Made by a program: the position numbers and the translations under genes. Shown here one piece after another: positions 19,410 through 32,100 of a stretch of 64,000 nucleotides of DNA. Under the pieces are notes generated by a model, which saw nothing but the letters and a program-made list of their open reading frames with translations, was not told where the DNA came from and searched no databases. Source of the stretch: Bagarius yarrelli (Eukaryota > Chordata > Actinopteri > Siluriformes > Sisoridae); contig VCAZ01000106.1 of NCBI GenBank assembly GCA_005784505.1, forward strand, positions 1,510,555 through 1,574,554, given 5' to 3'. The stretch's first letter is position 1, and each line of letters starts with the position of its first letter.

Positions 19410-19938
19410 TCAGCTGTTTATGATGGTCACATCGATGTGGGACAGATCAATCATGTGCCTGTATGATCACAAAACAGAGGGGAAAATATTAGCCAGATGC
19501 TAGATCATTTACTTAAGCTAGTTGCAGCAAAAAAAAAAAAAAACCTAACAAGAACAAACAGAGACTCTCTAAAATTGCATAATTCCATACTTGCGAAATA
19601 GAATCTGTGAAGCGAGTAACACGTCAGAATCCTTAGTATGTCAAAACAGTAGGTAAGAAGTTCCAGGTTGATTAAAACTATTACCCGGATTTTTAAGTAC
19701 ATAAATGATGGACACTATCCCGTAAGCCAGCGGGACAAACAAATGTGAATATGGTGGAAAATATGGCTTTTTTTTTTTACAGCTTTTTTTCTTTGTGGCT
19801 AAATTGCAGTGGTTTGAAATAATCCAAGGTAAACATGGTGCAATCATACCTGTGAAAACTGTCCTGAAAACTCAGAGCGTGTTGTGGATTCACGAACGTG
19901 GCGATGGCTTTCCTCTGCTGCGGCATCATCTGAAGCAT
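19410..19938 (-). CDS. rbm33: rbm33 exons 18-19: C-terminal half of the RRM and stop
   Basis: Exon 18 (19850-19938, MLQMMPQQRKAIATF...) and exon 19 (19410-19458, HMIDLSHIDVTIINS, TGA). KAIATF is the RNP1-like strand. The split Arg codon (AG|G) joins them. The extreme C-terminus differs from human (INS versus VE), but the core is conserved. Confidence 0.93.
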
Positions 19939-22900
19939 CTACAGAAAGAAAACACAATCACTCAAGTTTAAAGATTTTGCTGTCGAACATAGCTGATGCA
20001 ATTTGTTCTTGGTTTTAAAGTGACTAAGGATTTGTAGTGTTTCTCCTTCATGTTGCCACACTATATTCACATGTTCTAACACCGAACTGCAGTCTGCATG
20101 TCTTCGGCAGGTCATCTCTCAACCCAAATACTGCCATATTTCTGAGGTGCCCCTTCCTCGCAGGTGCTTTAGATGGCTCAACATTAGCTCGCTATAAAAG
20201 CTCGCATCCAGATACCAACACCCAGGTGCCAGATATTTAACTATAGTCGTTGACGGGAAACTTTGACCATACGTTACTATTTAAAGTATTAAAACGCTCA
20301 TTTATTGGTAAAAATATTGGGATTCGCATATCACAATATATGGTGCAGCCCTATTGCCAACATTTTTTGCCTGACATTACCGCACGTTAAAAAAAATAAA
20401 TACAACCTCATGTAGTGTGATACAACCTGCTTTAGAAACTTGATAACGAAAACAACCTCCCCCCCCCAAAAAAAAAACATGCATCTAAAAATTTCTGACA
20501 TGTGGGGCAAACTGTAGCTCTTCTGTTTAAAACAAAAATCTAAAAAGCAGTTTTCTGGCCACTAGATGTCACCACTGTATAATAAAAGTAAAAACACTCC
20601 AGACACACAAAAAGCGCAGGAAAGTGGCGCCACCTAGTGCAATACAGTGTTACTGCACCATAAAATATAAATATTATACACCATCACGACTGATTTAAAA
20701 AATTTGTGCCTGAAAACTCTTATAGGGTTATGGGTACCTGTATGGGGTAGATGGCGCCAACAGGGACAACAGAATTTACGGGTACGGAGCAGATGGAGTT
20801 AAAAGATAACTGTAAGGCCAAATAGAGCTAAAAGTACTTGTATGGGGCAGATGGAATAAAGGGGGGATAGTTTGAGGTAGGGGTCCCTTGTACAGGGCAG
20901 GATGAGTTATGGGGACAGCTTGAGTTAATGGTATCAGTAGGGGACCAATTGAGTAAAGGGGTAAAATGGAATAAGGGGTACCTGCATGGAACAGATTAAG
21001 TTAAAGGGGGCATAGGGAATTAAGGGTACCTGTATGAGGCCAATAGAGTAAAGAGGTGTAGATGGAGTTAAAGGTACCTGAATTGGGCAGATAGAGGTAA
21101 GGGGAAGATTGAGTTAGGAATAACTGAATTATAGGTTTTACACCATCACTGCTGATTAATAAATTAGTGATTTTTTCGCTCTGAAAGGGTTAAGGGTACC
21201 TATATGGGTTAAATGGAGTAAAAGGTACCTGTGTGGGACCAATGTAATATAGGGGCAACGGAGTAAGGCTACCTGTATGAGACTAATAGAGTAAAGGGTA
21301 CCAGTATGGGGCGATGGAGTAAAGGGGCAAGTTAGAAATAAGGGTATCCGTATGGGACGAATAGAGTAAAGAGTACCTGTATGGGACCGATAGAGTTGAG
21401 CAGGTTTTTGATCTGTTTTTCTGTGGTGGAGGACGACAGGCCGTCTATCGACACCGTGTTGGACCGAGACTCCGGAAATCGTGTACTCTGTCTGTTTTGT
21501 GGCACCGCCCTACCGCCACAAGCACCACGACCACGCCCACGCCCTTGACCAGACACCACTACCTGTGTAAGACACAACACCAATATGGAAAATACATAAA
21601 ACCCTGACTTATAATCAGTTACACAATTAAAAGTATATTTTAATCTCCCACCACTGACTGGCCACCATAGGACCTACCCGGTTACTCAGATTCACTTCAG
21701 GCTGCTGAGGTGGTGGTGGCTGCTGAGGTGGTGGTGGCTGCTGAGGTGGTGGTGGCTGCTGCTGTTGTTGTTGCTTCTGCGGTCCAGATGCAGCCCCCAC
21801 AACCTTCCGGGCAGCACCCAGTCTCTGCTGAGGAGCAGCTCGTCCGATATTCTGCTGTGCTTGATTCTGAAGGGGCGGGGCTCCTTCTCCCTGGAGGATA
21901 AAGATAAGCGTGCTTCAACCGCTTTATACACAGTTTCTGAGGCGTATTAATTAACTCACAAAAACAATAGCAAACAGGATTTCGATTGGTTTCCAGTGAT
22001 CCTGTTAAAAAATTAAGATCAGATTTGGACACAACCTAAATTATACTCGTTAACACAGGCTGATCATCATAGTCAATTTTTTTTATTTTTCTCTCTCATT
22101 AGCATTAAAAAAAAAAATGATAAAAGAATTTAGATTCGACCGCAAGCTCCTGTGCTGATGAGTGAATCCATCCATCTGTCTGTATGACTGGGCACTATCA
22201 CTCCATCGCTTTCCTGCCTGATGCAGTGACAGATTAACACGACTGAATAGAAAATCCAGAGCTGCTTGTCGGATGCTAAGCTGCGTTATTCCTCCTCCTT
22301 TTTTTCCTCGCCGCTTTTGTGAACATTTCATTCTTTCTTATCGGCAGTGCTAAGCTCCAAAGAATACATCTTCTGTTTTTTTCTGCTCTTCTCCTGCAGG
22401 TATTATTACAACGCTACCCGAGACGAGAAAGAAGATTAATTGCCCCCGTTTTGGAATTGACACCTATTTTAACAAGGATCAACGCCAGACGGCAAGAAAA
22501 GAGAGAAGATAACGTCATCAATCTGTTTTCAAGGATGAGATGAGGGTTTTTTTGTACTTCACTTTGCCCCAATTTTTGACAGTTAAGACATTTATTTATG
22601 AAGCAAAGTCGGTGTCGAATTATAAAACGGTAAACTTTAACGGTCCCGACATAGCAAGAATGTCTTAAGGACAACCTTTACGCGGCTGTCGGCTCGGAAA
22701 GGCCACGCGGCTCACTCTGACGAGTGCCATTTTGGTGCTTTAAAGGTAAAGTGTGCGCTTAATTAGAGCAGAGCACCGTCGTGTACGCTTTATGGATTTA
22801 AGCCAGTCAGAGAGACGTTCTAAAATCTGACACTTGTTCACTTTGTACTCAAAGAAACGAGACAAGATGAGGGAGAAAAACAACAGGACACAGCAGGATA

Positions 22901-23069
22901 TGAACTTTACATCTGTTCTGAGTGTCTCACAGATAAATTCTGACAATATTATATCCTAATAAGATGGAACCTTGGCATATAAATTTTATTAATTCTGGTG
23001 GCAGGGCTCTTGTAGCTTTCTGGCAAATATTTTTTAGGTTTTGGTAGACCAAAATGACTCCAAACAGCC

Positions 23070-23111
<42 letters not shown>

Positions 23112-26100
23112 TCAATTCTTGTAAATGAGACAAAACATTAGAAACATTGGAAGTATATTCCAGAGAGCATTGAAAAAAAATGGCAATTGTATTGTAGTTA
23201 CGATTGTATTTTTAATATGTGGAAGCATTGTTACATAATTCAAAAGCAACTGCAAACCCTTAACATTTTTGTATTGTGAATGCACTTGTGACACCATCAA
23301 GAGTGGAAATGACATTATTTTGAATGTTTTTTTTCTGTTATAACTAAATAAAAAAAAGCTATTAAATTGTGCTATTTAAGACAATTAATGTGTGTTAAAT
23401 GATTTGAACGATAGAGGTAATCAATGTAATCGTGGTGAACATTATAGCGGTTATGCAACAAGTTGACAGTTCGTTCTGTACCGATTACCTCTTAAAACGG
23501 TTTAAAAAGACACTAAATGTATTAAGTACATTATAAATAAAAATACATAAAGTTTATGGTGAATATTTAAAATTTATCATAATGTCTTGTGACAATTTTC
23601 CTGAATACCTTCATCGTTTGGATAGTTTAGATTGGTGATTTTTAACAAGAGCGGTAGAGCCCCCCAGTGGATGTTTAGACAACGGCAGAATGTGATAGAA
23701 ATCTGGTGGTGTCTAGAGGGCCGTATGAATGGTAATGGTGGGTGCTTCAGGAACAGGCGACACATTAATAGTGCTAATATAACATGGATTATTTTCAGTA
23801 TGGCTTCATTTCCTTTACCTACACTACAATATATGAAACATATCAGCAAATCGAAAGGCACAAACAAATTTGCTTACAAACTGAAAACTTGATATTTGTT
23901 CAATATGCTAATCTGCAGCCTTGCTCGTTTCCTTGTTCTTAAAGAATATTTATTATTCTTTATTTATTATAACAATGTAATAACTGTTATTCATAAATAG
24001 AATCTGGTTAAATGATGGACTTTAAGACAGAAAACATTTAGTTTGTGTGCATGGGATGTGGGCTGGGGCGTGTGGAGCAGGAAGGGGTGTAAATTTGCGG
24101 GGCGTTCGTCCAGAATAGGTTAAAAACCACTGGTTTAGATCATAATTTTTCCTACTGCACGTACAATCACTATCACATGTTTAAGCTTGCTGCATGAGGG
24201 GTAATAACAGACAGGACAATGCTGGAGGAATTGGTGTGGAACAGATTCATAGCGTCAATGATAAATATGTGTACTCACGCCAGCTAGTTGTTTAACAACT
24301 CGCACTTTCTGTGGAATTTGCGGTGAGCCGAGTCCCCCGGTGTTGACCCGCTGCATAACTGTCCTCTTTCTCATGGCGTTTGCTTGGCCCGGAATCAGCG
24401 TGATCTTCTCTGGAGGCCCTGCAAAATTGCTGTTGGAAGCAGGGAGCTGGGGAACGAGTCTCTGTGGATTCTGCAGGCACTGCTTTTGCTCCACACTAAG
24501 GTTCTGCAGCTGGGATTTCATGCCGTTGGGCGTGGCTGGAGGGGGCGTAGGGCTGGTTTGGGGTTGAATTGGGGTGGTCTGATTAGAAACAGGGGGTGTC
24601 TGAGGAGGTGCTTGGCCCCCAAGGCGCTCCAGCAGCTCTCTTTTGCGTGCACCTGCCTGCATCTGCCTGCGCATTTCCTTACGTTTAAGGATTTCCTCAC
24701 GTAGCCGCTTCTGCTCCTCAATCTTCAGTCGGTACTGACGTGTCTCCTCATCCTCATCCTAAAATAATCAAATCAAAAAAATTTTAGGTTTCTAAGGATA
24801 CCCGTGTTTACCTGTGCAGGTGGTAAATGGATGTGTTTACCTGTGCAGGTGTGCTCGGCATGTTTTTTCCTACAGGTGTGCTTGATGGTGCAGCTGGTGT
24901 TTCATCCTTCTCTGAAGTGGCTGGAGGGGGAATATTTTTAGCAAGACTCCGCCCTCGTCCGATTGCTCCTCCTCCAAGCCCCTGTCCAGGCTTGGCATTT
25001 TGAGGGACTTTGGTCATAGTTCTTGGCTGATGGGGACGGAGAGGGGAGGGATTGCCAGGGGCGACAGGGAGCTCGCGTAGGTTACTGTTGCGCTGAGGGA
25101 GGTTCTGAAGCTGCTGCATAGATGAAGGCGAGCCCTACACACACCAACAGAAATCATAAGACACTAATTTTCTGATGTCTTGCATCCATTTTCAAATAAA
25201 TATACACTTTAATACCGTCCGCAAGCCACCCATGTTTTGTGTGCGGGGCTTCATCTGTCTAGGTCCACTGTGAATGGGCTGCCTGAAGGGTGAATGAGAG
25301 AGGTGCATGATGGGATGCTGTTCAACAGGCTGGCCATGGTGTTGATGCTGGGGATGTGGATTGAGAGGCAGAGGAGGAACCTCATGTCTGTGCTGCTGGT
25401 GGTGGTGCATTGGGTGATGATGCGGAGGTGGGGGAGGGTCGTGGTGTTGCGGCTGAGGGTGCGGATGCATTAAGCCCTGAAAAATATTAACACACCCATG
25501 ACAATAAAGAAAAAGTCTAAATGGACTATTATCTAAACAGCATCTCTAATAGGAAGAAAATGCTTTGTGTGTGTTACTACCTGAATGCCAAACGGTGCAT
25601 GCTGAGGACTGAAGGGGGCATTGTGCGGCTGTGGAGAAAAGGGCTGTCTGTGTCCAATAAAGCCGCGGCTCGCAGGTGGGGCAGGAGATGATTGAGGAGG
25701 GGGTAGGTTGGGACGGGGAGGCGGGAGGTCTCTCTGGAACATTCCACCGACTGGGGGGCCAAACCCCGGCCCTGGCTGAGGGAAGGATAGAGGAAGTAGG
25801 TTGTTGCTCATCAGAGGGGTGGGGCCTGGGAGATCAAACAGGGGCTGGGGTGGAAAACATGGCTCTGTGGAAGATTGAGCATACATAACCCATAAACAAA
25901 CACTACTGAAAAGGTTTTGCATGTTTAACATCTGCTGAAAAGTCGATAAGTTGAAAAGTTACCGTTGTTGTAGAATGGCTCCCTCTCCGGGTGAGGAGGA
26001 GGAGGAGGTGGCGGTCCTCGCCATTGTTCCTGAGGCGGCAGTCTTTGCTGGAGGAAATTACCCTGAAGGTGCTGTGGGAAATCCACAGGACCCTGGGAGA

Positions 26101-29100
26101 AAACAAACCAAACCGCAATGTCAAAAATAAAAGAAGAAAGAACGATGTCATCCCAGTACTGGCATTTTCTGCACGGTAAAGCCCGTCTGCTAATAAAACC
26201 CTGTCCTGAGATAACGATCATCTAATCTCCCTGCTGAATAGCGGATCGCCTCATCGCCGACTCCTTTATAGTCTTAAAGAAATGACGCTTTACTCTTAAA
26301 GAGGCGCGCCGCTTCCTCTCCTTACAAATGACTTAAGATGCAATCGAGCTTTTAATCCAGGCGAAGGTGCGCTGAGAAAAAAAAGTTACTCAGGGGAAAG
26401 TCAATCAGACGGATTAGCTACGCAGAGCAAGGAAGAATAGCCGACTCTGGATTTGGGAAAAGAAAAAAAACGGCTGGTGGCTGCAGCACAATGGGAGCTT
26501 ATATAGGGGGCCACAACACCTCGTTGCATGATAAAAACACGGCTACTGAGCTAATCCTCGGCACTCGGATGGTAGACAGGTGACCTGATCGTGACTATCT
26601 GCATTAGAGATAAAACGAAAAGACAAACGGGCACCATTTTTGTTTGCAGAAAAAACCCTGCAAATGTTAACAGATAATTAATTTAATAACCAACTATCTA
26701 AAATCACAATATTCAGAGGATAAATTGAGTATGTGCAAGGCCTGCAAAATTACTAGGCCGATGTCCCAGTGCCATTGTGTCTTCCAGTCGGGATAACAAA
26801 ATGTATCCCTGCCCTGTCCGCCAGGCTCGTAGCATAGGGAGGAAAAATATATTTCAATGCGTTTGCATTATCTCACCAATTCCTCAGATATCGTCCTGTC
26901 AATCATTACTATCCTCACGTGACAAGTGAAATATCACACAGCAAGCTTAGGCATGTCATAGAGCTACACGCATGCGCAGTGGGAAGGATTGTGAAAAATC
27001 GCTGACATCTGGAAAAGGATGTTCAGTTAGAACCGAATATTTTCTTATGCTGAATTTAATTTGACTAATTTATATGATTCTTATTTGTGTTTTGAAAATG
27101 TTTTGTCTCCTTGGCAATATTTTGCATTAGGATTGTCATTTTTTTATTTGGGCTACTTTAATTTATTTTGAGCTAGCAAAAAAAAAAAAAAAAAAAAAGT
27201 GCTTGGGAGCAAGCCCTGATGTGGATGCAATTAATATTCACAAAGCCAGCGTTAATATTCATCAGAGGGCTGATATTGAGGTGAGACATTTCTGCATGAT
27301 AATCGATGCTAATCAGGCACCCAGAGGGCCGTCACTAGCTGCTATGCTGAATTAGCATTTTAAATAACGATCGAATATGGAAAAAGAAAAAAAAAGAAAG
27401 AAAAAGAAAGAAAAAAAAAAGAATATATAATACAAAAGCCATTACAGCTAACCGTGCATGCGTATGCAGCTCGATCAGTCTGAGTGATCGTGACAAATAG
27501 AATATCAACTATTTACATGCTGGGAATGTTTTATCAGTACGGGAGGACGACGCTCAGAAGTAATCAGCTAGGGAGTGTTTTATGTTTACAAAGTGTCTAT
27601 GAAAAGCAGACACGATCAGATAGTGAAACCTGTCGGACATGTCCCTAAGCAAAGGTCAAAGCAAGCACATACACACAACCAGCGAGACAGTCAGTACACA
27701 CTGAGTGTGTTGTTTTATGTTAAGGTGATGCGGGCTCACTCACCGGGAACCTCTGAGGGCCAAGGTTGGGTCTGGGCTGATTTGGCACAGGAGATATCAA
27801 CGGTACTGCAAGACACACACACCAAAATAGAATTAAAAATGAAACTATTGTAACACTAGATCCATGTCGAGCGGGCATCATAACAACATATTCCAGAATG
27901 CCGATAGCTTCCTTTTTCATTAAAAAACTGCATTTTGGGATACTAGGATATCTATTTATCCTTTTGCATATTGATAGATATGATTTAGATAGATTTCTAT
28001 ACAATTTATTTGTAAAGCCACATCCACCTGCAACTGAACTCTTCTGCATATGTCTCCAAGAAAGCTAAACAGTCCTCTATATGATGCAATCTTAATACCA
28101 CAACCACTCTAGAGCAGGTCTCATTTGCATATACAGTTTTAAAAACCTCAACACACTTAACCGAAGGCCACAGCCTTTCAACGTTGCTTGTATTTTATTT
28201 TTTACATGGTCTTAAAGATATCTAATATTCTCCTTACTGTGGTGGTAAAGGACATTAATATTAGGCATAGTTGTAAAGCCACGCCTACTCAGCTCCACAT
28301 ACAGTCTCAGAGACATACACTCTCTTCATGTGACTGACAGAGCAGTGAGTTCTCATACCCTGCACAGGTGAGGAAGATGCCGGCCCTCTGAAATGTGGGT
28401 TGATGTGAATGTTCTTGGGTTGTTGCTGCTGCTGCTGCTGATGATTGCGTGGGGGTGGGTGGGGGTTGCTGTGTCCATGAGAGCGGGGTGGATGTGGTTC
28501 CTGACGCGGAGTCTGGTGTGGCGACGGTGAGCGCGGAGGCATAAGAGACTGCATAGGATGCTGGGCCATCGGGAGAAGCGGTGTAGGGAAAAGGCCGAGA
28601 CCTCCACGGTGGCCTGGAGGGCGGGACTGAGGAGAAAGCATCCTGGACTAAAAGACAGAGAGAGAAACAGGAATTTAAATAAATCATTATCTTGAAATAA
28701 AAAAAGAAAACTAAATTTATTTCAAGTGTTTTTTTTCATCTTCTGTATCTGAAAAAACATTGTTTAATATATATATATATATATAGCAAGTCGCTCATAC
28801 AAGCCTGGTTTTGCAATACTTGTTTATGCAATACAGGTTACATCATTTTGCGTATCATTTCATGGGTAAAACCTGGCTTGGACAGGTGTACAAAATTTGG
28901 GATTTCTTTGGCGGTTTTAAAACGTTCATTCTATAGGCTAATTATTTAGCCAAACCCAAGTGTGAAAGATGACACCAGATATTGTATGAGGTTGCCGCTC
29001 CTTTCAAGTTTAACAGATAGACAGCGTCTTTATGTGGGGGAAAAGGGCCTGGCTTAAAAAACAATAAATCCACCTGAAGCATGTGGAAAAATATATTTAA

Positions 29101-32100
29101 ATGCTTTCGCATTCTCTTACAAATAGAGTTGTAATTTTTGGGCATCAGGGAGTCACTGGGGCATTAAAATCACGTTTAAATGCACTGTATACAGGAGCGG
29201 CAGTAAGATATTCATCAATGACACTCCGGATCTGTGCACAACAATTTCTCTGTCATTGTTCTGTCAGTCCATACTAACAAAAACTGAATAATGCCTGCCA
29301 GAAGGACTACCAGGAATTTGAAAATTTTGCAAGCTCTGAAGGCGCTGCATTGAGACTGAGGGAGACACGGGGAGAACAAAAAACTAATTGATGCAGATTT
29401 AAAAAGTGTTTACATATTTTTATATTTAAGATTTTTCCCTGTAATTTAAGTAGCTAGAAGTACTTCTTTATATAAGACAGAATTTACGCAATGACAAGAA
29501 GACGAACAGCGCCATGTTCCATATTTTCCACATAAATCTACCGGTACCACTCAAATGATAAATTATTACAAGCTGACTTTGGTTGGTTATTTTATTTGCC
29601 AATAATTTATTTTACACCCTCTTTAAACCAAGAAAATAACCAGACTGAAGATTGAATTAATAAAAGAGAGCCGCTTATGGGCCAGACCTGATATGGCTCT
29701 CCTTGTCTGTAAACTGAGGAAAGAAAAGCGAGCGGATTACACTTCTGGATGGATATTTAATAATAAAATATGCAAAGAGAGCTAAATCCTTCAACAAAGT
29801 GCAGCTTTAATTTGACATAATGCTCTCTGATGGACTCCTGCCAAGTGGTCAGGGGGGGTAATCCATGTATCAACGCGGATAAGAGCGAGCACTGAGCTAA
29901 TTGACTTTTCTAAAGTAAACCTACTCGCACACACTGGAGCGGGTGAACCTGAAAGGACAGACAGGTGCGGGGCGGGGGTGGCTAAAGCCAGTTTCATCTT
30001 TTATTTAACATTTGTTTAAATTTTAGGATCACTGACCACCTCTTACCATGATCACATTTAAATGTTTGAGCACTGTGAGCTGCACCGCTCTGAGTGTTTA
30101 CCTGCATTCCTACATTGACTGATATCAGCGGAGGTCTGGGTTCGTTCATCCTTCCTCGCCCTGCACCTCCGTCCTTACGGAAACCTCCCATCCCGAATGA
30201 GGGAGGTCCACCTCCTCCTCCTCTTCTAACAGCTCCTCCTCTTCCTCCACCTCCTCTCCCTCGTCCACCAAAGCGGCTTTGCTTCCTCAGCCGTTCCTTC
30301 TCCTCAAACTGCAGCAGGTCTGCTTTGGCCTCTGCAGTCAGTTCTTAAGAAAGGGAAAAAACACTTGTTTAGGTCCTGGAAATTAAACGTAAGACCTTCC
30401 AAGTTACAGCCTAACACATTAATCACGAAGCTAACATGTTACCAAGCGTTTCCGGAATGTTGCGCCGTTTGCTGGCAGCGTCGGACTGGCGGACAATGAT
30501 GCGGTCCTTGCGCTCGGTTTTAAAACGCAGCCGGCCGGATTCATCATCATCCTCTTCTTCATCGTCGGATTCCTCCTTCGCGTGAGTTTTGGGTTCAAGT
30601 TTGGGTTCGGACTCGGCTTCAGCTTCCATCTTTAAAAATGAGTAAAAAGGAAAAAAAAGATTACACTACCAGACATTACTTCAGGGCTGTTCCCAATCCC
30701 ATTAAAAAAAATAGAAAACAGGGTGGAAATGATCTCTCACCTCCTCGGCTTCTGTAACCTGGAATGAATCATTGACTTCCTCCTCAGGCACCGCCCCTTC
30801 TGCCTTGCTCATCTCCTGTAGTTCAGACTGCACTTCCTGCAGCTCGGTGCTGTAGACCTGCAAAGGTGTATCAGACGAATGAGCCTTCTTACACACAAAC
30901 ACACACACACACTCTCCTATACCGCTTTACCACTAGGGCTGGTAAGCAGGCTGGTCCAGCATTAGTTCCGAACTAGCTGCCATTTGCACTGGCAGGGAAC
31001 AGAACCTGCTTTGTTACCAACATGTGACTGGAACCTCTTGCTACCTCTCTCTCTTTTTAAAATCTGTATTTTTTTTTACTTGTTTACTGATCAGCCCCAC
31101 TATCTCCTCATATAAGTGTTTTTTGTTATCAGGTTACTTTTAGTCCAACTAGGAATTTTTCCAGACCCGCCAGGTTCCCAATCGAAGCCAGTGAGCTCCT
31201 GGTTAAAAAATTAAAAAAATAAAAAATTTCACAGCACAGTTCCCCCGGCACCGGTGCAAAAGCGGTAGAAAAAAGTACACACTTTTCTCTTATTACGCCG
31301 CAACAGATATACAAAGGACTGCGTACGCTTTTTGTTAACACGCGTCATGCTTTTCCAAATAAGTTGCGTTTAACGTCTGTTAACATGAGTCGGAGCTCCC
31401 TTATGATGATGATGATTAAAGTCTACAGAGCTGCAGACGAGGAAGGAAATAAACATGTTAACGTCACGAGTGAAAAGCCAACAGCGTGAGTGTGTGCAAG
31501 TGTGTGTGAGAAGTGGAAGAAGAGCACTGAATTAGCATAACAGTGGGGCGCTCGGTCACATTTCTATGCCCCATTAGTATTCCTGCCCTCATCTAAAATT
31601 CAATGAGTTGTAAATATTCAAGCTAAACTCTACATGTACACACACACACATACACACCTGAGTGACAGGTACAATATCCTCATGAATGTCTACATGCACT
31701 ATACACAATATACACTCTTTCGTTATTTTACTAATTGCTACAAAAATCTTTCACATACAGTTTTTGTGAATGGGTGTTTGTAAACAAAGATCACACCTAC
31801 ACATACACATGCTCGTATGAAGCTTTCTCTATGTTTATATCCTTATAAACACCCAATCATTTCTGACCGAAAGGTGTCTCAGTAGATCTCGAACTCTTTG
31901 TATGGCGGACAAAGACGTCCTTCACTGTCGTGACACTTCCCCCGGACGGCTTTATATATAGACGAATAATCAGGTGACACAAGAGCGGGAAAAAGACTCA
32001 TCAATCATCAACAGGGGCTGCGACGCCGCCTTAAAAGGTTAATGATCTTTTCACCCTTTTATCAGATCTGGCCTGAGGACCTGTCTGTTTTATAAAGACA

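Noticed and set aside
24840..24840. Downstream donor (24811) as the normal end of rbm33 exon 14
   Set aside because: It adds 29 nt and shifts the frame into exon 15, whereas the upstream donor gives a continuous conserved protein.
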